Counted from the first letter of the stretch, positions 18,748 to 28,118 are shown. The stretch is DNA of 64,000 nucleotides from Chryseolinea sp. H1M3-3 (GCF_029360725.1 NZ_JARKMY010000002.1:310001-374000), one strand, 5' to 3'. Made by a program: numbers and translations. Notes: generated by a model from the sequence alone, not told the origin.

Positions 18748-19191
18748 ATGAAAAAATGGGTTTTTTCTGTAGCCTTGTTGCTACTTATAAATATCGCTTT
18801 CGGCCAGGTTCAACCTAATGCCTGGGATTTATTTGCCAGAACAAAGTTTGAATCCAAATTTCAGGAAAAGTTAGGTGAGTACATTTTCTATCCCAACTTT
18901 CCGCCCGATCTGAAAGCGATGGCCGGAAAGGAAATCACGGTAGAAGGCTATTATGTTCCCTTCGCACCGGAGGATGGAAACTATATCATCATCTCCAAGT
19001 ATCCCATGGCGCAATGTTTCTTTTGTGGTGGAGGTGGCCCCGAATCAATTGCTGAAGTGAATTTTGCCAAAGAACCTTCCAAGTTTAGTGTCGACGATCT
19101 TATCACTGTAAAAGGAAAGTTAAAGCTTAACACCGACGACCTTGACCACGTGACCTTCATATTAGATCAGGCAGTACTCATCAGTAAATAA
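18748..19191 (+). CDS. Secreted DUF3299-like protein with CxxC
   Basis: 147 residues from the ATG at 18748, which begins a clear signal peptide (MKKWVFSVALLLLINIAFGQ); a longer frame from 18688 adds no such feature. The mature part has the layout of DUF3299 proteins: GKEITVEGYYVPF, then IIISKYPMAQCFFCGGGGPES, then a second strand set VKGKLKLNTDD. The CFFCGGGGPE element could bind a metal. It follows the ABC permease by 11 nt (71 nt to this start), so the three genes likely form an operon. Confidence 0.7.
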   Translation: MKKWVFSVALLLLINIAFGQVQPNAWDLFARTKFESKFQEKLGEYIFYPNFPPDLKAMAGKEITVEGYYVPFAPEDGNYIIISKYPMAQCFFCGGGGPESIAEVNFAKEPSKFSVDDLITVKGKLKLNTDDLDHVTFILDQAVLISK

Positions 19192-19357
19192 TGCTTTTGG
19201 AAGACCCCAACCCGTACGCAAAACCCTAAAACGGATAGGCCGTTCGTGAACGTTAGAAAATATCCAATTTTTTAAAATATTGACTTTCCACTAGAAGTTT
19301 GTTCCGATAGGTACATCCTACTCCAAACCTTAAACTAGCATCTTTAAAGTTATTATG

Positions 19358-19365
19358 TATTTTTG
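19358..19365 (+). promoter_or_regulatory. -7 promoter element upstream of the pigment locus
   Basis: TATTTTTG fits TAnnTTTG and is 39 nt before the ammonia-lyase ATG. No exact -33 TTTG is present at 19-21 nt, so it may be weak or activator-dependent. Confidence 0.5.
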
Positions 19366-19404
19366 CGATCATTTTGACTTAGCCTTTATAATAATTCAAC
19401 GCTT

Positions 19405-20946
19405 ATGATTAAAGTCGGACAGCAACGACTGTCAGCCGATGATTTTGAAAAGATCCTCTACGCCGGTGAGAAAATTGAATTGGATGCTGGTGCCTTAGAG
19501 AAGGTGGAGAAAAGTTTTACGTTCCTTAAAACCTATTCTCAAAACAAAATCATTTATGGCATCAACACGGGTCTTGGGCCCATGGCACAATATAAAATCA
19601 GTGACGACGATCAACGTCAGCTTCAATATAATTTAATCAGAAGTCACAGTTCCGGAAGCGGCCAACCCATCGCAGAAGATCTGTCGCGGGCAACTATGCT
19701 GGCCCGGCTTAACAGTTTGATGCAAGCGGCATCGGGTGTTCATACCAGCACAGTTACACTACTTCGTGATTTGCTAAATGAGAAAATTTCGGCATGCATC
19801 TTTGAACGTGGGGGTGTTGGCGCAAGCGGGGATCTAGTTCAATTGGCACATCTCGCATTAAACCTAATCGGTGAAGGGGAGGTGCTTTTAAATGGCAAAT
19901 GGCTTCCTGCGAAAGAAGTCTATCTATCGAAGAACATCAACCCGCTGGAAGTTCATCTCCGGGAAGGTCTGGCGCTCATGAATGGTACTTCTGCCATGAC
20001 TGGCGTGGGAATGTCTAACATCATTCACGCCCGATATCTCCTCGTGTGTTCAATCATGATGTCCGCTATTACAAACGAGCTGATGAAGTCTTTCGATGAC
20101 CATTTCTCATTCGAGCTGAATCATGTCAAACATCACAAAGGTCAATCGAAAGTAGCGGAGATTATCAGAACACTTCTTGGTGACAGCAAATTAATCCGTA
20201 AACGCCCGGAACATTTGTATCACCGAAAAATTGAAGAAGCGGTGTTTACCGATAAGGTGCAGGAGTACTATTCACTCCGTTGTGTTCCGCAAATCTTAGG
20301 TCCGGTATACGATACGTTGCTGGAAGTAAGACGTGTGTTGGAAGATGAAGTGAATTCTGCAAACGATAATCCGGTGATTGATCATGAAAAAGAGATGGTT
20401 TATCACGGCGGAAATTTCCACGGCGATTATGTGTCATTGGCCATGGACAAGCTGAAAATCGTGGTAACAAAATTGTCTATGTTGTCCGAACGTCAGCTGA
20501 ATTATTTGCTGAATGACAAGTTGAATCAGAAATTACCACCTTTTATAAACCTGGGTAAGTTAGGATTGAATTTGGGTATACAAGGGATGCAATTTACGGC
20601 GACCTCAACGGTGGCCGAGAATCAAACGCTTTCGTACCCCATGTACCTGCATAGTATTTCCAACAATAACGATAATCAGGATATTGTGAGCATGGGTTGT
20701 AATGCTGCCCTCATGACGCGAAGAGTGATTGATAACAGCTTTGATGTCCTGGCGATTCAGGCCTTAGCCTTAGCTCAAGCCATCGACTTCCTTAAATGCC
20801 AGACGCGCATGTCTTCATTCTCACATAAATTTTTTGACGAAATCAGGGCGTTGGTGCCACCCATAATTGAAGACAAACCACGGTATAAGGATATTCAGCT
20901 GGTAAGGCAGTACTTAATCAAATTAGGTTCTACCATGCCATTGTAA
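19405..20946 (+). CDS. Aromatic amino acid ammonia-lyase, tyrosine ammonia-lyase-like
   Basis: Non-oxidative deamination of an aromatic amino acid; here most likely tyrosine to 4-coumarate. The 513-residue protein has the MIO-forming Ala-Ser-Gly at 140-142 (GGVGASGDLVQLAHL), catalytic Tyr51 (IYGINTGLGPMAQY), and SANDNPVID and GGNFHGDY blocks. The selectivity region reads LIRSHSSGSG (Ser80-His81). As I recall the Flavobacterium johnsoniae tyrosine ammonia-lyase, it shares this segment and GPMAQY, which favours TAL over hutH despite the His-like Ser-His pair. No histidine-utilisation genes adjoin; instead it opens a pigment locus where coumarate would be the starter. Confidence 0.88.
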   Translation: MIKVGQQRLSADDFEKILYAGEKIELDAGALEKVEKSFTFLKTYSQNKIIYGINTGLGPMAQYKISDDDQRQLQYNLIRSHSSGSGQPIAEDLSRATMLARLNSLMQAASGVHTSTVTLLRDLLNEKISACIFERGGVGASGDLVQLAHLALNLIGEGEVLLNGKWLPAKEVYLSKNINPLEVHLREGLALMNGTSAMTGVGMSNIIHARYLLVCSIMMSAITNELMKSFDDHFSFELNHVKHHKGQSKVAEIIRTLLGDSKLIRKRPEHLYHRKIEEAVFTDKVQEYYSLRCVPQILGPVYDTLLEVRRVLEDEVNSANDNPVIDHEKEMVYHGGNFHGDYVSLAMDKLKIVVTKLSMLSERQLNYLLNDKLNQKLPPFINLGKLGLNLGIQGMQFTATSTVAENQTLSYPMYLHSISNNNDNQDIVSMGCNAALMTRRVIDNSFDVLAIQALALAQAIDFLKCQTRMSSFSHKFFDEIRALVPPIIEDKPRYKDIQLVRQYLIKLGSTMPL

Positions 20947-20991
20947 ATTAACTGCCGGCAGTTCAACCTTTGAGGAAATTTCATCAGCTAT

Positions 20992-21030
20992 CACGTAAAC
21001 ACTTAACCACGTAAACACCTAAACACGTTT
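20992..21030 (+). repeat. Short tandem repeat before the ketoreductase gene
   Basis: A 16-nt unit CACGTAAACACYTAAM occurs at 20992-21007 and 21008-21023, with a third partial copy CACGTTT to 21030. It sits directly before the ATG at 21033. Confidence 0.75.
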
Positions 21031-21032
21031 AA

Positions 21033-21761
21033 ATGAAATATGCGCTAGTAACCGGAGGTTCCCGCGGAATCGGGAGAGCCATTAGTGTCAAGCTGGCCGA
21101 AGCAGGGTATAGCATTTTGATTAATTACAAAAGCAATGAAGCAGAAGCTAACAAAACGGCCGAGATGGTACGTGAGAAAACGGTACAGGCCGAGCTGCTG
21201 AAATTTGATGTGTCGAAGAAAAGTGAAGTGGATGATGTGCTTGGAGCGTGGGTCGAAAAAAACAAAGAAAGCACCATAGAAGTATTGGTCAATAATGCAG
21301 GAATTCGTGAAGATGCACTGATGATGTGGATGACGGAAGATCAATGGAAAAATGTATTAGGGTCCAGTCTGGATGCTTTTTATTACGTTACACGACAGGT
21401 GTTAAATGGCATGCTGGCCAATAGGTATGGACGTATTGTAAATGTTGTCTCGTTGTCTGGAATCAAGGGAATGCCCGGTCAAACAAACTATTCTGCGGCA
21501 AAAGCCGGGGTAATTGGAGCAACAAAGGCTTTGGCGCAGGAAGTAGCCCGCCGTGGCGTAACGGTTAATGCTGTTGCACCAGGTTTTATACGAACGGATA
21601 TGACCCAGGATTTGAACGAACAAGAACTGAAAGGTCTTATTCCGATGAAGCGGTTTGGTGAGCCCGACGAAGTTGCAGATGCAGTCGCGTTTCTTGCATC
21701 ACCAAAAGCCTCGTACATCACGGGTACTGTCTTGTCTATCAACGGTGGGTTATACTCGTAA
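21033..21761 (+). CDS. 3-oxoacyl-ACP reductase (FabG-like, ApeQ-type role)
   Basis: 242-residue SDR that reduces 3-ketoacyl-ACP to 3-hydroxyacyl-ACP with NADPH. Motifs: TGGSRGIG at 7-14, NNAG at 87-90, Ser140, Tyr153 and Lys157 of the catalytic tetrad, and PGFIRTDMT near 193, as in FabG. It lies between the ammonia-lyase and the first ketosynthase, so it is likely the ketoreductase of the polyene cycle. Confidence 0.9.
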   Translation: MKYALVTGGSRGIGRAISVKLAEAGYSILINYKSNEAEANKTAEMVREKTVQAELLKFDVSKKSEVDDVLGAWVEKNKESTIEVLVNNAGIREDALMMWMTEDQWKNVLGSSLDAFYYVTRQVLNGMLANRYGRIVNVVSLSGIKGMPGQTNYSAAKAGVIGATKALAQEVARRGVTVNAVAPGFIRTDMTQDLNEQELKGLIPMKRFGEPDEVADAVAFLASPKASYITGTVLSINGGLYS

Positions 21762-21893
21762 AATTTTTCATTCAGATTTTATAACTTACTCCGAACGTTA
21801 TTAAAAATGTTCACGTTTTTATTCAATCTTACGAGGGTGCTAATAGCAAAGGACTTTGCGCACCTGATTTATGTGAATCCGCATATTTAAATA

Positions 21894-21901
21894 TATTTTT
21901 G
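21894..21901 (+). promoter_or_regulatory. -7 promoter element before the first ketosynthase
   Basis: TATTTTTG (TAnnTTTG) lies 55 nt before the ketosynthase ATG within a 195-nt gap, the largest inside the locus. It suggests that 21957 onward can be transcribed separately. The -33 box is unclear. Confidence 0.5.
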
Positions 21902-21956
21902 CACTTGTGTTTGGGTATGTAACATGCATACAGACATAAATTTTTTTAGTTGATTA

Positions 21957-23183
21957 ATGAACAGAGTCGTAATCACAGGTATAGGGATTTATTCTTGCAT
22001 CGGCAAAAACCTGACGGAAGTGCGCGAGTCACTTTACGAGGGCAAGTCGGGAATCGTGCTTGATGCCAAACGTAAGGAGATGGGATATCGCTCTAGCTTG
22101 ACTGGTTATGTTGAAAGGCCACAGCTAAAAGGGATTCTAGATCGCCGTGCGCGCGTGATGCTTCCTGAACAAGGCGAATATGCATATATCGCCACCACCG
22201 AAGCCTTAAAACACTCGGGCCTCGATCAGGATTTTATCGATAACCATGAGATAGGAATTATTTACGGAAACGACAGTTCCGCGCAGCCTGTCATTGAAGC
22301 AATCGACATCATTCGCGAGAAAAAAGATACGACGCTGGTGGGTTCTGGTAATGTTTTTCAAGTGTTGAACTCCACGGTAAATATGAACCTGGCTACCATT
22401 TTTCGCCTCAAAGGTGTCAACTTTACCGTAAGTGCTGCCTGTGCCAGTGGTTCCCATGCTATTGGATTAGCTTCTATGTTCATTCGCAATGGCATGCAGG
22501 ATATCATTATTTGCGGCGGTGCGCAGGAAACAAATGTTTACTCTATGGGTAATTTCGACGCGTTGGGAGCATTTTCGATACGCGAAAATAATCCAACTGG
22601 AGCTTCACGGCCTTTCGATAAAAATCGAGACGGACTGGTTCCAAGTGGTGGAGCTGCAACGGTTATTCTCGAAAGTCTGGAATCAGCCCAGCGCCGCGGC
22701 GCAAAAATTTTAGGGGAAGTGATTGGATATGGATTTTCTTCCAATGGCGAACATATTTCAAATCCCAGCGTTCAGGGCCCTGCGCGGTCTCTCCGAATGG
22801 CAATGAAGAGCTCTGGCCTGAGTGCTTCTGAGATAGATTATGTAAATGCCCACGCCACTTCTACCCCAGCAGGCGACACGAGCGAAGCGAAAGCGATTTT
22901 TGAAGTTTTCGGACAAGCAAATACGCCAGTAAGTTCAACCAAGTCAATGACGGGCCATGAGTGTTGGATGGCAGGTGCAAGTGAAATTGTTTATTCATTA
23001 CTGATGATGGAAAATTCTTTTATCGCACCAAACATAAATTTTGAAACTCCCGACGTGGATTCTGAAAAGCTTAACATCATCGCGAAAACGATGAATAAAA
23101 ATATTGATGTATTTTTGTCAAACTCTTTTGGCTTTGGCGGTACAAACTCGACTTTGATCATTAAAAAGTGGAAAAATTCGTAA
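21957..23183 (+). CDS. Beta-ketoacyl-ACP synthase (FabF-like), intact triad
   Basis: 408-residue condensing enzyme with the Cys-His-His triad: Cys162 (SAACASGSHAIG), His299 (NAHATSTPAGD), Lys329 and His334 (KSMTGHECWMAGA), plus GFGGTNS at the C-terminus. It would extend an ACP-bound chain with malonyl-ACP. The ACP gene begins immediately after its stop. Sequence alone does not say whether it initiates or elongates. Confidence 0.93.
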   Translation: MNRVVITGIGIYSCIGKNLTEVRESLYEGKSGIVLDAKRKEMGYRSSLTGYVERPQLKGILDRRARVMLPEQGEYAYIATTEALKHSGLDQDFIDNHEIGIIYGNDSSAQPVIEAIDIIREKKDTTLVGSGNVFQVLNSTVNMNLATIFRLKGVNFTVSAACASGSHAIGLASMFIRNGMQDIIICGGAQETNVYSMGNFDALGAFSIRENNPTGASRPFDKNRDGLVPSGGAATVILESLESAQRRGAKILGEVIGYGFSSNGEHISNPSVQGPARSLRMAMKSSGLSASEIDYVNAHATSTPAGDTSEAKAIFEVFGQANTPVSSTKSMTGHECWMAGASEIVYSLLMMENSFIAPNINFETPDVDSEKLNIIAKTMNKNIDVFLSNSFGFGGTNSTLIIKKWKNS

Positions 23184-23441
23184 ATGGAAGCAACAAGTAT
23201 CATAGAAAAAATCAATGGTTTTTTAATCGAGGAATTTGAGGTAGAGCCAGGAAAGATTTCGTCTGAAGCAAACCTTCGCGAAACATTGCAACTGGATAGT
23301 CTGGATTACATTGATCTGGTGGTAGTGATCGAAAGCAACTTTGGTTTTAAAGTTAAACCCGAAGATTTCGCGCACATCAGTACTTTTCAGTCATTCTACG
23401 ACTACGTCATCAACCGCGTAGCAACGAAAGTTCACTCCTGA
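23184..23441 (+). CDS. Acyl carrier protein
   Basis: 85 residues, acidic, with the phosphopantetheine attachment Ser39 in QLDSLDYIDLVV. It carries the growing chain and is expected to be activated by the AcpS-type transferase encoded at 43261. No gap to the ketosynthase before it. Confidence 0.93.
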   Translation: MEATSIIEKINGFLIEEFEVEPGKISSEANLRETLQLDSLDYIDLVVVIESNFGFKVKPEDFAHISTFQSFYDYVINRVATKVHS

Positions 23442-23442
23442 C

Positions 23443-24327
23443 ATGCCGCAGTGGCAAGGTAAATCCAAAGGTACGCCTCTGGGTTACCGTATTTTTGTGT
23501 TTATCATCAAAACATTCGGAGTAAACTTTTCATACCTGATATTGCGCTTCGTATCGTTCTATTATTTTTTGTTTTCGTGGAACTCTACAGGTCATATCTA
23601 TCGCTATTTTCATAGGCGCCAACATTACGGTGTACTGAAATCCATCCTTAAAATCTATCAGAATTATTATGTGTTTGGCCAGACGTTGCTCGATAAAGTG
23701 ATTGTAATGGCCGGCATCGAGAATAAGTTTACATACGATTTTGATGGTGAAGATAATCTTCGTGAAATCGTGAAAGGTGGTAAGGGTGGTATTTTGCTGA
23801 GCGGTCACGTGGGAAATTGGGAAGCGGCCGGGCACTTATTGAAGCGATTGAATACCCGCATCAATGTGGTGATGTACGACGGAGAACATCAGCAGATAAA
23901 AGAATACCTTGAACGTGTAACTGGAGGGCATAAGTTGAACATCATTTTGATCAAGGAAGATATTTCTCACGTCTACGCTATGGGCGAAGCGTTGCAAAAA
24001 AATGAATTGATATGTTTACATGCCGACAGGTTTATGGAAGGCAACAAAACCCGGTTTCACAAATTGTTGGGAGAAGACGCACAATTTCCTGTTGGTCCAT
24101 TTTTATTGGCTGCAAGTTTCCGGGTACCTGTGTCGGTTGTATTTGCTTTTAAGGAAACAAAAAGTCATTACCATTTTTTCGGCAGCTCCATCCTTACCAG
24201 GAAGGATGATGAATCGAAAGAACAATTCGTGACGCGTCTTACATCAACCTTTGTTCAGGACTTTGAACAAAAAATAAAAATGTATCCAGAACAGTGGTTT
24301 AATTATTATAACTTTTGGCAAAAATGA
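23443..24327 (+). CDS. LpxL/HtrB-like lysophospholipid acyltransferase
   Basis: 294 residues of the LPLAT superfamily. One N-terminal hydrophobic segment (about 16-48) anchors it to the inner membrane. The active-site HX4E motif is His122-Glu127 (SGHVGNWEAAGH), and CLHADRFMEGN (near 190) fits the acceptor/phosphate region. It may transfer the ACP-bound aryl polyene onto a lipid or glycolipid. Such genes are standard in aryl polyene and flexirubin loci. Confidence 0.88.
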   Translation: MPQWQGKSKGTPLGYRIFVFIIKTFGVNFSYLILRFVSFYYFLFSWNSTGHIYRYFHRRQHYGVLKSILKIYQNYYVFGQTLLDKVIVMAGIENKFTYDFDGEDNLREIVKGGKGGILLSGHVGNWEAAGHLLKRLNTRINVVMYDGEHQQIKEYLERVTGGHKLNIILIKEDISHVYAMGEALQKNELICLHADRFMEGNKTRFHKLLGEDAQFPVGPFLLAASFRVPVSVVFAFKETKSHYHFFGSSILTRKDDESKEQFVTRLTSTFVQDFEQKIKMYPEQWFNYYNFWQK

Positions 24328-24761
24328 TGCTGGCAACACGCGACGATATTACTAAATACATTCCGCAGCGACATCCCATCGTTATGGTGCATGAGCTACT
24401 GGAAGCGGACGATGATCATGCGGTAACACGGTTGACAATTGAGCCGGATAATGTTTTTGTTACTAAAGAACGTTTTGCTGAACCAGGCCTTGTTGAAAAC
24501 ATTGCCCAGACTGCAGCCATGCATGTAGGATATCAGTGCGCTTCCCGAAATATTCCAATTCCCATTGGATACATCGCAGCCGTTAAAGATTTGAAGATCC
24601 ACTCCCTGCCAAAACAAAATACGAGTATCACTACATCGGTAAAAGTGACAAACAAAGTTTTGGATGTGACGGTGGTGGAGGGTCGTGTAGAACAGGAAGG
24701 AGCCTTGTTATGCTCCTGCGAGATGAGAATTTTTGCTAAGATAAATTCTAAAACACAGTGA
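24324..24761 (+). CDS. Hot-dog 3-hydroxyacyl-ACP dehydratase, ApeP-like
   Basis: 145 residues from the ATG at 24324, which overlaps the previous stop as ATGA. RHPIVMVHELLEAD is the FabZ N-terminal motif, and EPGLVENIAQTAAMHVGYQ retains the catalytic Glu (Glu58), but the GHFPG segment with the catalytic His is absent (KERFAEPG in its place). This is the pattern I know from ApeP, which pairs with ApeI in E. coli aryl polyene synthesis; the complementary partner here is at 34663. Confidence 0.85.
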   Translation: MMLATRDDITKYIPQRHPIVMVHELLEADDDHAVTRLTIEPDNVFVTKERFAEPGLVENIAQTAAMHVGYQCASRNIPIPIGYIAAVKDLKIHSLPKQNTSITTSVKVTNKVLDVTVVEGRVEQEGALLCSCEMRIFAKINSKTQ

Positions 24762-24762
24762 T

Positions 24763-25395
24763 ATGAACTACAAAACAATTGTTTTCGTACTTCTGGCAGC
24801 CTTGGTGTCCCCAGTTTTTGGTCAAACAAAAGGCGATGTTTTTAATCCGGATACGCAAATCACTTGGCTTGGTCTTGATTTCAGCGGGGCTAAGTTTATT
24901 GGTGACCGTGAGCGATTAGGTTCTGAATCTGACATTCGCCATTTATTAGATGCAATAAATGAATTGATGATCAAGGAAGCTGACAAATATAACGTGGCGG
25001 CTGCGCTAAAAAGGAAAACTGTTGAGAATGCCATTGATATAACCAACGAGCATAACGCAGAGCTTGACATCCTGTCTATGATCTCAGCAGAAGGAAAAGA
25101 TCATATCCACCTAAAGCCTGATGATGTAGATCAGATTATTTCAACTTACGATTTCAAAGGAAAGTCTGGCATTGGGTTAATGTTCAATGTAGAAAGTTTT
25201 AACAAGGTAATCGAAGAAGGATCGTTTTGGATAACGTTCATTAACATGGGCACGAAGGAAGTTCTCTTTACAGAACGTTTAACAGCACCACCCAGTGGTT
25301 TCGGTATGCGAAATTTCTGGGCTGGTTCAGTGAACGGTGTGCTGGCAAAAATTAAGAAAAAAGAATTTGAAAACTGGAGAAAGAAACACGGGTAG
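24763..25395 (+). CDS. Secreted protein of unknown function in the pigment locus
   Basis: 210 residues with a clear signal peptide (cleavage after ...SPVFGQ, residue 21). The mature part begins with NPDTQITWLGLDFSGAKF and ends with AGSVNGVLAKIKKKEFENWRKK. No catalytic motif or lipobox seen. It starts one base after the dehydratase stop, so it is cotranscribed; a periplasmic role in handling the product is possible but unsupported. Confidence 0.7.
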   Translation: MNYKTIVFVLLAALVSPVFGQTKGDVFNPDTQITWLGLDFSGAKFIGDRERLGSESDIRHLLDAINELMIKEADKYNVAAALKRKTVENAIDITNEHNAELDILSMISAEGKDHIHLKPDDVDQIISTYDFKGKSGIGLMFNVESFNKVIEEGSFWITFINMGTKEVLFTERLTAPPSGFGMRNFWAGSVNGVLAKIKKKEFENWRKKHG

Positions 25396-25470
25396 TCATC
25401 AGCAAGCTGCGGCACAATTTGTTTTGTCTTACCGCATGTTGAGCGCTAACTGCGGGATGCTTTAAACCTA

Positions 25471-25884
25471 ATGAAACATACCACCGAAATAACCGTCCGA
25501 TTTAACGAAGCCGATCCGCTTGGAATCGTATGGCACGGTCACTATGTGCGTTACTTTGAAGATGCACGTGAGGATTTTGGTAAGGTACACGGCATCTCAT
25601 ACATGGATTTTTATAGAAATAGCCTAGCCGTACCGATAGTTTCTATTCAATGTGATTATAAGAAACCACTTCGGTATGGCGATACGATCGTTGTTGAAAC
25701 GTCGTACATCAATACACCGGCAGCTAAGCTTAATTTTACTTATGCTGTTTTCGATGCACAATTGGGTACCCATATCGCAACGGGTTCATCAAGCCAGGTT
25801 TTTGTAGATGCAAAAACATTTGAGCTGCAACTGACGATTCCACCATTTTTTGAGGCTTGGAGAAAGAAACAGAAATTGGTTTAA
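25471..25884 (+). CDS. 4-hydroxybenzoyl-CoA/acyl-ACP thioesterase-like hot-dog protein
   Basis: 137 residues of the YbgC/4HBT family: FNEADPLGIVWHGHYVRYFEDARE contains the active-site Asp15 and the usual hot-dog helix. It would hydrolyse or proof-read thioesters on ACP or CoA. Gap to the following ketosynthase is 3 nt. It corresponds in position and type to the thioesterase-like ApeG component of aryl polyene loci. Confidence 0.88.
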   Translation: MKHTTEITVRFNEADPLGIVWHGHYVRYFEDAREDFGKVHGISYMDFYRNSLAVPIVSIQCDYKKPLRYGDTIVVETSYINTPAAKLNFTYAVFDAQLGTHIATGSSSQVFVDAKTFELQLTIPPFFEAWRKKQKLV

Positions 25885-25887
25885 TCG

Positions 25888-26994
25888 ATGAAGAAAGTTT
25901 GGATGGTCGCCGATAGCATCGTTTCTCCGTTAGGCTCTACTACCGATGAAAATTATGAGAATATCCGCAATGGAATTTCCGGCCTGAAACTAATTCAGGA
26001 TAAATCATTAAGTGATAGTCCATTTTATGGTGGCATGATAAAAAGCCCAAAGGACGATTCGACATCTTCCAGATTCGAATCAATGTGCAGCCAGGTTATA
26101 CAGCGGTTACTATCAAATGTATCCTTGGATTTAGACCGCTCTATTTTTATTTTGTCAACAACAAAAGGAAATATTACCCATCTGGAACAAGGGCAACCTG
26201 ATAATCCCAGAATTCATCTGCACGAAGTTGCAACTTATCTCGCCAATACATTCGGGTTTAAAAATAAATTGGTGATCTCCAATGCATGTATCTCAGGCGT
26301 TATGGCGCTGCTGGTGGGAAAACGGATGATTGAAAGTGGACAATATGAGCATGCAGTCGTTGTGGGAGCAGATGTGCTAAGTCAATTTGTTATTGCTGGC
26401 TTTCAAAGTTTACAGGCATTAAGTCCAGAAATGTGCCGCCCTTTTGACGCCCATCGAAAAGGTATAAACCTAGGTGAGTGCGCCGCAGGCGTTGTGCTTA
26501 CAGGCAACGAAGCTATTGGAAAGGCGGCAGTGATTATTAGCGGCGGCGGTCTTAGCAACGATGCAAATCATATATCAGGTCCGTCGCGTACCGGAGAGGA
26601 ATTGAGCTTTGCCATACGTCAGGCAATTGAAGAAGCCAAAATCAAAGTGGAAGATATAGATTTCATCTCTGCTCACGGTACGGCTACCCTTTATAACGAC
26701 GAAATGGAAGCAAAAGCTTTTAACCTGCTGAACCTTGGAAAAGTGCCACTCAACAGCTTGAAAGGTTACTATGGTCATACGTTAGGAGCGGCTGGAATTT
26801 TGGAAACCATCATTAGCGCCGAAAGCTTAAAACGCGACGAGCTAATTCCGACCGCTGGGTTTGATCAGGTAGGTGTCACGCAGCCAGTTAATGTGATTAA
26901 GCATCGCCAACATAGTTCTTTAAAAACTTGTCTTAAAACTGCCTCCGGCTTTGGCGGATGCAATGCAGCAATAATTTTACAAAAAGGAACATAA
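25888..26994 (+). CDS. Beta-ketoacyl synthase, short form with intact triad
   Basis: 368 residues, shorter than FabF, but with Cys134 (SNACISGVMA), His263 (SAHGTATLYND), Lys292 and His297 (LKGYYGHTLGAAG). The N-terminal part is reduced. Likely active in condensation, perhaps the first step on the aryl starter (ApeR-like role). That role is inferred from cluster content. Confidence 0.9.
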   Translation: MKKVWMVADSIVSPLGSTTDENYENIRNGISGLKLIQDKSLSDSPFYGGMIKSPKDDSTSSRFESMCSQVIQRLLSNVSLDLDRSIFILSTTKGNITHLEQGQPDNPRIHLHEVATYLANTFGFKNKLVISNACISGVMALLVGKRMIESGQYEHAVVVGADVLSQFVIAGFQSLQALSPEMCRPFDAHRKGINLGECAAGVVLTGNEAIGKAAVIISGGGLSNDANHISGPSRTGEELSFAIRQAIEEAKIKVEDIDFISAHGTATLYNDEMEAKAFNLLNLGKVPLNSLKGYYGHTLGAAGILETIISAESLKRDELIPTAGFDQVGVTQPVNVIKHRQHSSLKTCLKTASGFGGCNAAIILQKGT

Positions 26995-27003
26995 ATTTTG
27001 ATC

Positions 27004-28065
27004 ATGAATTTTTTTGAAAAAGAAAAACTCTCAGCGTTGCAAGCGAAAGAAGAAGCACAATGGATAACGTTCGCTCCATTCGTATTTCAAGCTACACGTG
27101 TGCTTCGTGACAGCGGAATTTTATCACTTGTGGAATCACACCGGGAAGGTATTACACTCGAAGAAATAACCGATAAAATTAAACTTCCCCCTTATGGAAT
27201 CAGGGTGTTGGTAGAGGCGGCTTTAGGTATTGGCCTAATGACTTTGAAAGAGGGCAAATACAAAATCACTAAAACAACCTATTTTATTCTTCATGATGAG
27301 TTGACAAAAGTGAATATGGATTTCACCCACGACGTGTGTTACAATGGAATGTTTTTCCTTGAAGACAGTATCAAGAATCAAAAGCCGGAAGGTTTGAAAG
27401 TATTCGGCAACTGGAATACGATTTATGAAGCACTGTCGACAAACCTTCCTGAAAAAGTAAAAGAAAGCTGGTTTTCTTTTGATCACTTTTACTCCGATTA
27501 TGCGTTTCCAGAAGCATTACCTTTCGTATATGAACACAAACCCAAAAAATTACTGGATATCGGGGGTAACACTGGTAAATTTTCGATGGCTAGTTTTGAA
27601 CATGATCCTGATGTAAAAATAACGATCATGGATTTACCTGGACATGTTGAAACCGCCAGGGGACAAATTGAGAAAAAGGGTTTTGGTAATCGAATTTCTT
27701 TTTTTCCAAACAACCTGCTCGACGAATCCAGAGCTTTCCCGGTAGGATTTGATGCGATTTGGATGAGCCAGTTTTTAGATTGCTTCTCCGATGACCAGAT
27801 TGTTTCCATCCTCAAGAGATGTAAAAAAGCCCTGAACGCTGATGGACACATTTTTATTTTGGAAACATTTTGGGACCGCCAGCGATTTGAGGCGTCGGCG
27901 TTCTCACTGCAGCAAACATCTTTATATTTTACCGTTATGGCCAACGGCAATAGCCAAATGTATGACTCCAAAGTGTTTATCAAGCTGGTAGAAAAGGCCG
28001 GACTAGAAGTGCTGGATCAGAAAGATTATATTGGTGTATCCCATACGTTATTGATTTGTAAATAA
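27004..28065 (+). CDS. SAM-dependent O-methyltransferase
   Basis: 353 residues from the ATG at 27004 (a TTG two codons upstream is less likely). An N-terminal winged-helix dimerisation domain (about 15-100) precedes a Rossmann domain with the SAM motif LLDIGGNTGKFS (about 181-192). This is the plant/actinobacterial O-methyltransferase type (Methyltransf_2-like). In this locus it could methylate the phenol or catechol of the aryl head group. It follows the ketosynthase by 9 nt. Confidence 0.82.
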   Translation: MNFFEKEKLSALQAKEEAQWITFAPFVFQATRVLRDSGILSLVESHREGITLEEITDKIKLPPYGIRVLVEAALGIGLMTLKEGKYKITKTTYFILHDELTKVNMDFTHDVCYNGMFFLEDSIKNQKPEGLKVFGNWNTIYEALSTNLPEKVKESWFSFDHFYSDYAFPEALPFVYEHKPKKLLDIGGNTGKFSMASFEHDPDVKITIMDLPGHVETARGQIEKKGFGNRISFFPNNLLDESRAFPVGFDAIWMSQFLDCFSDDQIVSILKRCKKALNADGHIFILETFWDRQRFEASAFSLQQTSLYFTVMANGNSQMYDSKVFIKLVEKAGLEVLDQKDYIGVSHTLLICK

Positions 28066-28118
28066 TGAATAAAACGGTTTGAGTCCGTCCCCTCTAAATG
28101 CTATTAAATAATAAATAA

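Noticed and set aside
19405-20946. Annotation as histidine ammonia-lyase (hutH)
   Set aside because: The Ser80-His81 pair looks HAL-like, but the same LIRSHSSG segment occurs in the known Bacteroidota TAL as I recall it, no hutU/hutI/hutG are near, and the gene opens a coumarate-using locus.
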